This document shows, in pieces, positions 5,687 to 12,521 of a stretch of DNA of 12,984 bases (positions within the stretch are counted from its first letter, which is position 1; each line of letters starts with the position of its first letter). The stretch lies in the NCBI GenBank assembly GCA_020850375.1, contig JADZET010000157.1, forward strand, positions 1 through 12,984, in the 5' to 3' direction. The position numbers were made by a program, and so were the translations under genes. The notes under the pieces were generated by a model. It was not told where the DNA came from, did not search any database, and worked only from the letters and a program-made list of their open reading frames with translations. The stretch is from Phycisphaeraceae bacterium. GTDB taxonomy: Bacteria > Planctomycetota > Phycisphaerae > Phycisphaerales > Phycisphaeraceae.

Positions 5687-7306
5687 ATGCACGGCAAGTC
5701 CCTTCTCCTGACCGTGACCGTGGCCACTCTCCTGGCCGCCCAGCCGACGGACGCGGCATCGACCGTCCGCTACCAGGTCACCGACCTGGGCTACCTCTTC
5801 CAGTCCAGCGACAACGTCGTCGCCCAGGGGATGAACAACAACGGCATGGTGGTGGGGCAGGTCGGCACGCGCGGGTTCTGCTGGGACCCGACCACCGGCA
5901 CGATGACCTCGCTGGGCTACCTCGGCGGCTGGGGCGCCAGCTCCGCCTTCGCGGTCAATGACAGCGGCGTGGTCGTCGGCTACAGCACGGCCAACCCCGA
6001 CACCTGGCGGGCCACGCGCTGGATGCCCGACGGCACGAAGCTCGACCTGGGCGATCTGCCCGGCGGGTACTCCTACAGCGGCGCGGTCGACATCAACAAC
6101 AGCGGCTGGGTCGCCGGCTGGGGCAATGTCGTGGACAGTCCCTCGCGGACTCACGGCTTCGTCTGGAATCCCGGCACGCAGCAGATGGTGGATATCGGCA
6201 CGCTCAACGGCGTCGCCACCGACAGCTACGCCATGGCGATCAACAACCAGGGCTGGGTGCTCGGTGAGAGCCGCATCCCCACCGCCGACGGGAACCTCTG
6301 GCGGACGTTCTTGCGCAATCCCTCCAGCGGCGTCCTGTCGGCCATCAATGGGTACGCCAACACGCTCGACGTCTATCTCTACGACGCGGTGGACCTCAAC
6401 GACAGCCTCCAGGTCGTCGGCACCAGCCAGCGCGTCAGCGACGGGCAGCAGCGGGCCTACTTCTGGGACGTGGACCAGCCGGCCGTGAAGATGGGCGAGC
6501 TGCCGGGCATGGCGCAGTATCGGTACATGGCCATCGGCCTCAACGCCTCGGCGCAGGCCGTGGGGTATGCCACCTTCTACCTCGGCTCAGGCATGTATGA
6601 CACCGTGCCCTTCGTCTGGTCGCAGGCACAGGGCATGCGCGACCTGCGGACGCTCGTCGACTTCAGCGCCGCGGGCTACACCCTGGCCGAGTCGGTGGCG
6701 ATCAATGACGCGGGACAGATCGTCTGCCTGTCCACGAACGCTGTAGGCTATCAGCGCAGCCTGCTGCTGACGCCTTACAACGCCGGCTCGGTCGTCGTCA
6801 CGACGGCGACGTCCAGCGCGCATCTACTCGGAGGCAGCGGCGCGGCGGCCGTGGGCGGGCTGGATGTGTTGCTTGACCAGGTTGGCGTCGAGGGCGAGAT
6901 GACGGCCGATTACGCGGCGTGGAGCCCGGAGGACTTCGCCCTGGCTCTACTCGGCGACCCGGCCGACCTCGAGGCCGTGCGCGGCAGCGTCGGTGACATG
7001 CTGCAGGCCTGGGATATTGACTTCACCGGGGAGGTCGGCGGCCTGGTCACGCTGACGTTCCACTACGACCCGTCGCTGCTGCCGGCTGACTTCGACGAGA
7101 CGACGCTGGGCGTCCTGCACTACACCGGCGGCGTCTGGGAGAGCCTCTGCGTGCTGGCGATCGATCCCGAGGCGGACACGATCACCGTGCAGACCAGCGG
7201 GTTCTCGCCGTTCGTGCTTGCGGTGCCCGAGCCCAGCACTGCGCCCGCACTGGTGATCATCGGAGGGCTGGTAATGATCCGCCGGTGGCAACGCGGGATG
7301 CGTTAA
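5687..7306 (+). CDS. HAF-repeat PEP-CTERM exported protein
   Basis: Exported 539-residue protein. The ATG at 5687 has AAGGAG 7 bases upstream and is followed by a signal peptide (about 1-24, ending DAA). Residues about 28-350 carry at least seven repeats of the HAF type, with cores such as AFAVNDSGVVVGYS, AVDINNSGWVAGWG, AMAINNQGWVLGES and SVAINDAGQIVCLS. These alternate with FVWNPGTQQMVDIGTL-like segments, as in the probable extracellular HAF repeat family. A separate beta-rich region follows (about 365-510). The PEP-CTERM tail begins at VPEPSTA (about 513) with a hydrophobic stretch and RRWQRGMR at the end. The family's biochemical role is unknown; the repeats probably fold as a propeller (inference). 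It is divergent from another PEP-CTERM gene, so the two may share regulation. Confidence 0.9.
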   Translation: MHGKSLLLTVTVATLLAAQPTDAASTVRYQVTDLGYLFQSSDNVVAQGMNNNGMVVGQVGTRGFCWDPTTGTMTSLGYLGGWGASSAFAVNDSGVVVGYSTANPDTWRATRWMPDGTKLDLGDLPGGYSYSGAVDINNSGWVAGWGNVVDSPSRTHGFVWNPGTQQMVDIGTLNGVATDSYAMAINNQGWVLGESRIPTADGNLWRTFLRNPSSGVLSAINGYANTLDVYLYDAVDLNDSLQVVGTSQRVSDGQQRAYFWDVDQPAVKMGELPGMAQYRYMAIGLNASAQAVGYATFYLGSGMYDTVPFVWSQAQGMRDLRTLVDFSAAGYTLAESVAINDAGQIVCLSTNAVGYQRSLLLTPYNAGSVVVTTATSSAHLLGGSGAAAVGGLDVLLDQVGVEGEMTADYAAWSPEDFALALLGDPADLEAVRGSVGDMLQAWDIDFTGEVGGLVTLTFHYDPSLLPADFDETTLGVLHYTGGVWESLCVLAIDPEADTITVQTSGFSPFVLAVPEPSTAPALVIIGGLVMIRRWQRGMR

Positions 7307-7369
7307 CGCTGACCGTGTTGCAGCGGGTTGTGACGTGTTGGGTTGAACTCACCGGGGTTGGGGGGATTC

Positions 7370-7378
7370 TGGTACATT
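7370..7378 (+). promoter_or_regulatory. Candidate extended -10 promoter of ubiE
   Basis: TGG followed by TACATT (7373-7378) forms an extended -10 element (TGN-TANNNT); no good -35 is seen. The same TGN-TACATT arrangement occurs before the PfkB kinase gene. The start would be near 7385. A GC-rich hairpin (CCCCG 7404-7408 with CGGGG 7419-7423) then lies in the leader. Confidence 0.35.
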
Positions 7379-7459
7379 CGCTGACGCAGAGGGTTAGGTG
7401 GTTCCCCGCCCTTGGGGCCGGGGCCTGGCCGAGAGAGAGTTAGGCGCGGCGTCAGCTTG

Positions 7460-8254
7460 ATGCACGAATCCGAGCCAGTCTGGTCGCGGCAGCAGCTCAG
7501 CGACCCGCACGCGGTGGCGGACAAGGCCAGCCGGGTGCGGGCGATGTTCGCCGCCATCGCGCCGAGCTATGACCTGAACAACCGGGTGCACTCGCTGTGG
7601 CTGGACCAGCTCTGGCGACGGCGGGCGGTCCGGGCGGCGGGACTGCGTGCGGGCGAGCAGGTGCTGGACGTGGCCTGCGGGACGGGGGATCTGGCGTTCG
7701 CCTTCGCGAAGGCACTGGGGAGGTTGTCGCGATCGGGCGATGCTGGGGGTTCCGGGGGCGTGGTGGGGGTGGACTTTACGCCGGCAATGCTGGAGATCGC
7801 GGCGAAGAAGACCCGACGGCAGCTTCCGGGGGCGCCTGTCTCATTCCATGCGGGGGACGCGATGCGGCTGCCGGCGGCGGACGCGAGCGTGGACGTGGTG
7901 AGCATCGCCTTCGGCATCCGCAACGTGGCCGACCCGCGGAAGGCGATGGGGGAGTTTTACCGCGTGCTGCGGCCGGGCGGACGGTTGATCGTGCTGGAGT
8001 TCAGCCTGCCGCGCCACGCGATCCTGCGCGGACCGTATCAGTTCTATTTCCAGAAGATCCTGCCGTGGACGGCGTCGCTGATCGCGCGCGATCGCACGGG
8101 GGCGTACCGGTACCTGCCCAAGAGCGTGAGCACGTTCCTGGGGCGGGAGGCGATGTCGCGGATGATGCACGAGGCCGGCTTCGGCGCGGTCAGCCAGACG
8201 GTGCTGTCGCTGGGCATCGCGGTGATCTACCGGGCTGACAAAGCGGCCAGATAG
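7460..8254 (+). CDS. ubiE: Demethylmenaquinone/ubiquinone C-methyltransferase UbiE/MenG
   Basis: SAM-dependent cytosolic enzyme that C-methylates demethylmenaquinone (or the ubiquinone precursor) late in quinone synthesis. I start it at the ATG at 7460, giving 264 residues. An upstream in-frame TTG at 7412 lies inside a GC hairpin and adds only a low-complexity Gly/Arg stretch. Neither start has a strong ribosome-binding site. Seen motifs: IAPSYDLNNRVHSLW (34-47, UbiE signature 1), SAM-binding DVACGTGD (70-77), GVDF (103-106), FGIRNVADP (151-159) and YRVLRPGG (167-174, signature 2) with VLEFS after it. A Gly/Ser-rich insertion (about 88-100) lengthens the loop before the second strand. In planctomycetes menaquinone is the expected product, so menG is the better functional name. 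No other quinone gene is adjacent. Confidence 0.93.
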   Translation: MHESEPVWSRQQLSDPHAVADKASRVRAMFAAIAPSYDLNNRVHSLWLDQLWRRRAVRAAGLRAGEQVLDVACGTGDLAFAFAKALGRLSRSGDAGGSGGVVGVDFTPAMLEIAAKKTRRQLPGAPVSFHAGDAMRLPAADASVDVVSIAFGIRNVADPRKAMGEFYRVLRPGGRLIVLEFSLPRHAILRGPYQFYFQKILPWTASLIARDRTGAYRYLPKSVSTFLGREAMSRMMHEAGFGAVSQTVLSLGIAVIYRADKAAR

Positions 8255-8287
8255 ATCGATGGCGATCGAGCGTGCGTTGAGGATCGC

Positions 8288-9001
8288 TCAGGAATTCGTG
8301 CGTTTGAAGACGGTCTTTTTCGAGCCGGGCTTCCAGTCGGGCCTGGGCTTGGTGTCGGCGTCGGATGGCTCGGCGGCGGGCTGTGTGTCGGGCTCAGCGA
8401 CCGGCTCGGGGACGGGCTTGGGCGTGACCTGCACCGGCTCGGGCTTCGGGGTGGGCTTCGGGGCCGGCGCCGAGGGCACGACGGCCGGCTGCGACGGCGG
8501 GGGGGCGGGCGTGGTCATGGGGGGCACGCCGACGCCGTGGGCGTAGACGAGGTTGCCGCCGAGGTAGGCCGTGTAGCCGATCCAGCCCGCGGCGACCAGG
8601 CCGGCGAGCAGCGCGATCACGGCGCCGGCCACGCGCAGGGGGCGAACGGCGGAGACCGCGACGAGGATGGCCGGCAGCGCCAGGGTCATCCAGACGCCCT
8701 CGCCCATCTCCTCGTGGTCGGAGAGTATTTCCTGAGCGGCCGGTGTGAGCTGGACCTTGAGCTGGTCGACGATGTGCTCCTCCGAGGCATGGCCGGCCCG
8801 CATGGCCAGGACGGCGGCGATCAGGGCCAGGAGGTAGACCGCCACGATGGACCAGCGCAGGGCCGACGATCGGCCGAGGTTGATCAGGAAGATGATCAGC
8901 AACACCAGGCCCAGAAAGGCCACCGCCACGGGGAAGTGCACCAGGGCCGCGTGCTGCCGGTGGGGGTCGTTGACCAGTTCAGTGATCATGTCCGCAAGCA
9001 T
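8288..9001 (-). CDS. DUF2231-type four-helix membrane protein with Pro/Lys-rich tail
   Basis: Predicted 237-residue inner-membrane protein resembling the DUF2231 family, whose biochemical role is not established. Four hydrophobic segments are visible at about 19-42, 50-69, 103-119 and 123-147. Conserved-looking His residues sit at the membrane edges: HAALVHFP (17, 22), GHASEEH (71, 76), DHEEMGEG (96) and YAHGVGV (155). They could bind a metal or heme (inference). After the last helix comes a soluble tail (160-237) very rich in Pro, Lys, Ala and Glu, ending in a basic patch (KPGSKKTVFKR); this tail is not part of the usual family core. Start ATG at 9001 has GGAG 7 bases upstream. It converges on ubiE with a 33-bp gap and lies 156 bp downstream of glyA on the same strand, so read-through from glyA is possible. 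Confidence 0.8.
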   Translation of the reverse strand: MLADMITELVNDPHRQHAALVHFPVAVAFLGLVLLIIFLINLGRSSALRWSIVAVYLLALIAAVLAMRAGHASEEHIVDQLKVQLTPAAQEILSDHEEMGEGVWMTLALPAILVAVSAVRPLRVAGAVIALLAGLVAAGWIGYTAYLGGNLVYAHGVGVPPMTTPAPPPSQPAVVPSAPAPKPTPKPEPVQVTPKPVPEPVAEPDTQPAAEPSDADTKPRPDWKPGSKKTVFKRTNS

Positions 9002-9069
9002 GGGTGTGCTCCGTTGGATCGTTGGGTGTGATCAAGCACGCTCGCCGCAGAGATGCAGGTTGCTCGTCA

Positions 9070-9092
9070 GGCGCGGAGAGGGTGGCCGCGCC
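9070..9092 (-). other. GC hairpin between glyA and the DUF2231 gene
   Basis: GGCGCGG (9070-9076) and CCGCGCC (9086-9092) pair perfectly over 7 bp around a 9-base loop. No T-tract follows on the minus strand, so it is not a clear intrinsic terminator; it could slow transcription or protect an mRNA end. The rest of this 156-bp gap shows nothing I can name. Confidence 0.4.
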
Positions 9093-9157
9093 GGCTGGTG
9101 GGAGAGTGATGTCGTGCGGGAACTCAACGCCCTCTGTCGTTCGATTTTAACACACCG

Positions 9158-10444
9158 TCAATGAACCATGGGGAACTGACGGGCCAGCTCGGTCACATCG
9201 GCGCGGACGGCGGCGATGGTCTTCTCGTCGCCGCGGCCGGCGAGGGTGCGGTGGATCAGTTCGGCCACCTGGCGGATCTGCGGCTCGCGCAGGCCGCGTG
9301 TCGTCAGGGCGGGCGTGCCCAGGCGCAGGCCGCTGGTGACGAAGGGCGTGCGGTCTTCCTTGGGCACCGTGTTCTTGTTGGTGATGATGCCCGCCTGCTC
9401 GAGCCAGAGGGCGGCAGCCTTGCCGGTCAGATCCTTGTCCGTCTTGCGGAGGTCGAGCAGGATCAGGTGGTTGTCGGTTCCGCCGGAGATGATGCCGTAG
9501 CCCTTGGCGGTCAGCTCGGAGGCGAGGACCTTGGCGTTGGCGACGATCTGCTTGGCGTAGTCCTTGAACGAGGGCCGCATCGCCTCGCCGAAACAGACGG
9601 CCTTGCCGGCGATCACGTGCATGAGCGGGCCGCCCTGCGTGCCGGGGAAGACGGCCTTGTCGATCTTGGTCGCCAGGTCGGGGTCGTTGGTCATGATCAG
9701 GCCGCCGCGCGGGCCGCGGAGGGTCTTGTGCGTGGTGGTGGTCACGACGTGGCAGTGCGGGAACGGCGAGGGGTGCACGCCCGCGGCGACGAGGCCCGCG
9801 ATGTGGGCGATGTCAGCCATCAGCAGCGCGCCGCACTCGTCGGCGATCGCCCGGAAGCGGGGGAAATCGATGATGCGGGAGTAGGCGGAGTAGCCGCAGA
9901 TCAGGAGCTTGGGCTTGTGCTCGAGGCACAGGGCCCGCACGGCGTCGTAGTCGATGTGGCCCCAGTCCGGTCGCTTCTCGTCGTAGACCAGGGGGTAGTG
10001 CACGGGCCTGAACCATTTGCCCGAGAGGTTGACCGGTGAGCCGTGGGTGAGGTGGCCGCCCTCGGACAGGACGATCGAGGCGTAGACGTCGCCGGGTTCG
10101 AGCAGGGCGAAGAACACGGCCGTGTTGGCCGAGGCGCCCGAGTGCGGCTGGACGTTGGCGAACTGGCAGCCGAAGAGCTTCTTGGCGCGGTCGATGGCCA
10201 ACTGCTCGACGGCGTCGTAGTAGGTGCAGCCCGAGTAGTAGCGCTTGGTGGGGTAGCCCTCGCAGTACTTGTTGGTCAGGCAGGAGCCGACGGCCTCCAT
10301 GACGGCCGGCGAGGTGTGGTTCTCGCTGGCGATCATCTCGAGGGTGGTCTCCTGGCGCTCCTCCTCCGACCGGATCATCTGATAGATGTCCGGGTCGGAC
10401 TGGGCCAGGTGGGCGAGGGTAGCGGCGTCGAGTTGGGTGGGCAT
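9158..10444 (-). CDS. glyA: Serine hydroxymethyltransferase
   Basis: PLP-dependent cytosolic enzyme that interconverts serine and glycine while loading tetrahydrofolate with a one-carbon unit. At 428 residues it matches the family's length. Motifs seen: MIASEN (37-42), [16 protein letters not shown] (58-73), the [13 protein letters not shown] region (95-107), D211 and H214 in [14 protein letters not shown] for PLP, and the Schiff-base lysine K240 in [32 protein letters not shown] and the C-terminal [15 protein letters not shown] are also intact. SAYSR replaces the frequent SAYPR, but E. coli GlyA also has SAYS here. The ATG at 10444 has no Shine-Dalgarno; the 30 bases before it are C-rich. 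The sugar isomerase gene ends only 42 bp upstream on the same strand, so they are probably cotranscribed. Confidence 0.97.
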   Translation of the reverse strand: MPTQLDAATLAHLAQSDPDIYQMIRSEEERQETTLEMIASENHTSPAVMEAVGSCLTNKYCEGYPTKRYYSGCTYYDAVEQLAIDRAKKLFGCQFANVQPHSGASANTAVFFALLEPGDVYASIVLSEGGHLTHGSPVNLSGKWFRPVHYPLVYDEKRPDWGHIDYDAVRALCLEHKPKLLICGYSAYSRIIDFPRFRAIADECGALLMADIAHIAGLVAAGVHPSPFPHCHVVTTTTHKTLRGPRGGLIMTNDPDLATKIDKAVFPGTQGGPLMHVIAGKAVCFGEAMRPSFKDYAKQIVANAKVLASELTAKGYGIISGGTDNHLILLDLRKTDKDLTGKAAALWLEQAGIITNKNTVPKEDRTPFVTSGLRLGTPALTTRGLREPQIRQVAELIHRTLAGRGDEKTIAAVRADVTELARQFPMVH

Positions 10445-10449
10445 GGTTT

Positions 10450-10478
10450 GGGCGGGGGTTTGGGGGTTAGGGTTTGGG
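10450..10478 (+). other. G-quadruplex-type tract upstream of glyA
   Basis: Five runs of three to five G (10450-10452, 10454-10458, 10462-10466, 10470-10472, 10476-10478) are separated by loops of one to three bases (C, TTT, TTA, TTT) on the + strand. This meets the standard G4 pattern. For the leftward genes the G-rich strand is the template, so the mRNA leader of glyA is C-rich and carries no ribosome-binding site. Confidence 0.75.
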
Positions 10479-10486
10479 ATTGGAAG

Positions 10487-11332
10487 TCAGGCCACAGACA
10501 GGACTTGGCGGATGGTTTGGGCGGTAAGGTTGGCGGACTCGGCGGGGGGCTTCTGGGCCATGGTCGGGTCGAACGGCTCGGCCGCGACAGGGCCATCATA
10601 GGCCAGCTTGCGGAGTGAGCCAACAAAGCCCTTCCAGTCGATGACATTGGTCACCCCGGGCAGCGCACGCTCGTTGTCGATCTGCTCCTCACGCGAGCGA
10701 TTCGGGCGGGCGTCGCAGACGTGGACGAGCACGATCAGGTCGTTCGAGAGTTTCGACGTGACATCGTCCGCCGTGGCGCCGGAGCAGTGCCAGTGAAAGC
10801 TGTCCAGGAGCACGCCCATGTTGGGCAGGCCGATGGCGTCGAGCAGTTGCAGGAGTTGATCGAGTGTGTGGATGAAGGGGTATTTCTGCGATCGCACCAG
10901 CGTCATCGGGGCGACGAACTCGACGCCCAGGCGGATGCCGGATTCACGCAGGACCTGGCCGATCTTGCGCAGGCGGTCGGCGTGACGCTTGAAGTTGGTG
11001 TCGTAGTCGAGCTCGTTGTGGCAGGGCATCATCCAGGTGCTCGTGCGCGTGACACCCAGGGAGCTGAGTCGGGGGGCGATCTTCCTGAGCTCGGCCATGT
11101 CCTTCTCGAACTTCTCGTCGCTGCCGCGGAACTCGACGGGCATGGGGAAGCATCCCCAGCGCAGGCCGGCGGCGCGGAGCTGGTCGTTGAAGACCTTGGG
11201 GTCGGGCGCGGCCATGATCGGGCCGACGGGGGGATCGACGCCCTCGAAGCCGGCGCTGCGGGCGAGTTGGGCGAGCTGGTCGAAGGGCATGTTCGGAATG
11301 CCCACGGCCCCGGGACTCAGGTCGACGTACAT
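10487..11332 (-). CDS. Sugar phosphate isomerase/epimerase-like TIM-barrel protein
   Basis: Cytosolic protein of 281 residues in the xylose isomerase-like TIM-barrel (AP endonuclease 2) family; members isomerise or epimerise sugars or cyclitols with a divalent metal. The expected metal-site residues are seen in order: E138 in GVEFVAP, D177 and H180 in LLDSFHWH, H204 in LVHVCDA and E252 in AAEPFDP. No signal peptide is present. Start ATG at 11332 has GGGAG 6 bases upstream, and a good promoter lies about 40 bases further. It probably heads a transcript with glyA, 42 bp downstream. A divergent PfkB sugar kinase starts 140 bp away, which suggests linked sugar metabolism, but the substrate cannot be told from sequence; inosose or hydroxypyruvate-type isomerases are other possibilities. 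Confidence 0.85.
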   Translation of the reverse strand: MYVDLSPGAVGIPNMPFDQLAQLARSAGFEGVDPPVGPIMAAPDPKVFNDQLRAAGLRWGCFPMPVEFRGSDEKFEKDMAELRKIAPRLSSLGVTRTSTWMMPCHNELDYDTNFKRHADRLRKIGQVLRESGIRLGVEFVAPMTLVRSQKYPFIHTLDQLLQLLDAIGLPNMGVLLDSFHWHCSGATADDVTSKLSNDLIVLVHVCDARPNRSREEQIDNERALPGVTNVIDWKGFVGSLRKLAYDGPVAAEPFDPTMAQKPPAESANLTAQTIRQVLSVA

Positions 11333-11374
11333 GGCAGGCTCCCAAGAACGGTGGATGCGGTGGAAGAAGCCAGA

Positions 11375-11403
11375 ATGATCCGACCCGCGATGCCGGCCGT
11401 CAA
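11375..11403 (-). promoter_or_regulatory. Promoter of the isomerase-glyA unit
   Basis: Minus strand: -35 TTGACG (11403-11398, 5 of 6), a 17-base spacer and -10 GATCAT (11380-11375, 4 of 6). The start would be near 11368, leaving a leader of about 36 bases with the GGGAG site. Confidence 0.45.
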
Positions 11404-11456
11404 ACTCCCCCCCGGGAGGGAAGTGGATCGCCGAGGCTGCGGGTAAGACGAGGTTT

Positions 11457-11465
11457 TGCTACATT
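11457..11465 (+). promoter_or_regulatory. Extended -10 promoter immediately before the PfkB kinase gene
   Basis: TGC followed by TACATT (11460-11465) makes an extended -10 element. A start about 7 bases on would fall at 11472-11473, that is at the ATG itself. No -35 is evident, and no ribosome-binding site lies in the few bases between. Confidence 0.45.
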
Positions 11466-11472
11466 TCATGGG

Positions 11473-12411
11473 ATGAACACCGGCATGACCATCGTCGGCC
11501 TGGGCGAAGCGCTGTTCGACCTTTTCCCCGATCGGCAGGTGCTCGGCGGGGCGCCGCTGAACGTGGCGGTGCACGCGCATCAGTTGGCGGTGGGCATGGG
11601 CGGGCGCGGCGTGGTGGTCAGCCGGGTGGGGCAGGACGACCTCGGCGGCGCGCTGATGGCCGACGTGGCGGGGCGCGGCATGACCGGCGAGTTCGTGCAG
11701 GCTGACCCGGACCATCCGACGGGGCGCGTCTACGTCAGCTTCAGCGACAAGGGCGAGCCGAGCTACGAGATCGTCAGGAACGTGGCCTGGGACTGGTTGC
11801 AGTTCGACCCGGACCTCGAGAGCCTGGCGGTCAACTGCCAGGCCGTCTGCTTCGGCTCGCTGGCTCAGCGCGAGGCGCAGTCGCGCAACACGATCTATCG
11901 CTTCCTGACGGCGGCGCGCAACGCGGTGCGTTTGTTCGATGTAAATCTCCGCCAGCATTACTTCGACCGGCAGGTGCTCGAGCGGAGTTGCGAGCTGGCC
12001 ACGGCGGTCAAGCTCAACGACCAGGAGTTGCCCGTGGTGCTGCGGACGTTGGGATTGGCGGCGCCTGCTCATGACGTCGAAGGCATGACGCGGGCGATGC
12101 TCAAGCGGTTCAGCCACCTCAAGCTCGTGGCCCTGACGCGCGGGGCGCTGGGCACGGTGATCCAGACGCTCACGGAGAAGATCGAGGACCAGCCGGTGAG
12201 CTACCCGATGGCGGACGGGGCCGACGCGGTGGGGGCGGGTGATGCGTGCAGCGCGGGCCTCTTGGTGGGATTGCTCTTGCGCTGGCCGCTGCGGCGCACG
12301 CTGACCTTGTCGAATCACACCGGGGCCTATGTGGCCTCGCAGCCGGGGGCGACGCCGAAGCTTCCGGGAGCGATCCTGGAGATGGTCAAGGGGCCGACGG
12401 CCAAGGCATAA
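11473..12411 (+). CDS. PfkB-family carbohydrate kinase (fructokinase-like)
   Basis: ATP-dependent cytosolic sugar kinase of the ribokinase/PfkB family, 312 residues. Seen: N-terminal GLGEALFDLFP (9-19), GGAPLNVAVH (25-34; family form GGAPANVA), RVGQDDLG (51-58), DVNLRQ (156-161), KLNDQE (180-185), LTRGALGT (221-228) and the anion-hole/catalytic motif DAVGAGDACSAG (251-262) with catalytic base D257. The substrate is not certain; the sequence is closest in feel to bacterial fructokinases. Start: ATG at 11473 is used; ATG at 11485 is a possible internal alternative that would still leave strand one intact. Neither has a ribosome-binding site, and the promoter position suggests a leaderless mRNA. 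It is divergent from the sugar isomerase gene. Confidence 0.9.
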   Translation: MNTGMTIVGLGEALFDLFPDRQVLGGAPLNVAVHAHQLAVGMGGRGVVVSRVGQDDLGGALMADVAGRGMTGEFVQADPDHPTGRVYVSFSDKGEPSYEIVRNVAWDWLQFDPDLESLAVNCQAVCFGSLAQREAQSRNTIYRFLTAARNAVRLFDVNLRQHYFDRQVLERSCELATAVKLNDQELPVVLRTLGLAAPAHDVEGMTRAMLKRFSHLKLVALTRGALGTVIQTLTEKIEDQPVSYPMADGADAVGAGDACSAGLLVGLLLRWPLRRTLTLSNHTGAYVASQPGATPKLPGAILEMVKGPTAKA

Positions 12412-12446
12412 AACGATTCTCAGCCCCCGAGAGCCGTAAAAAGCGT

Positions 12447-12452
12447 TATAAT
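12447..12452 (+). promoter_or_regulatory. -10 box of the asd promoter
   Basis: A perfect TATAAT occurs 70 bases before the asd start codon; no -35 match is found 16-18 bases upstream (that stretch is C-rich). The leader would be about 63 bases. A short inverted repeat (TCTC/GAGA) further upstream is too weak to call a terminator for the kinase gene. Confidence 0.4.
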
Positions 12453-12521
12453 TCGGGACTTTGCCGGCCGCGGCGTCGCGGTCGGTGTGTTCCCAGGTCC
12501 CTCCCAACAAGGAACCGTCCC

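Noticed and set aside
8262..8287. GCGATC/GATCGC inverted repeat between convergent ubiE and the DUF2231 gene as a bidirectional terminator
   Set aside because: The stem is only 6 bp around a 14-base loop and has no T-tract on either strand; too weak to call.
9161..10618. Two long + strand frames opposite glyA
   Set aside because: glyA is unmistakable with full active-site motifs; the frames are high-GC antisense shadows.
11317..12510. 397-codon minus-strand frame opposite the PfkB kinase
   Set aside because: It is Arg/His/Gln-rich with no domain, while the + strand encodes an intact PfkB kinase.
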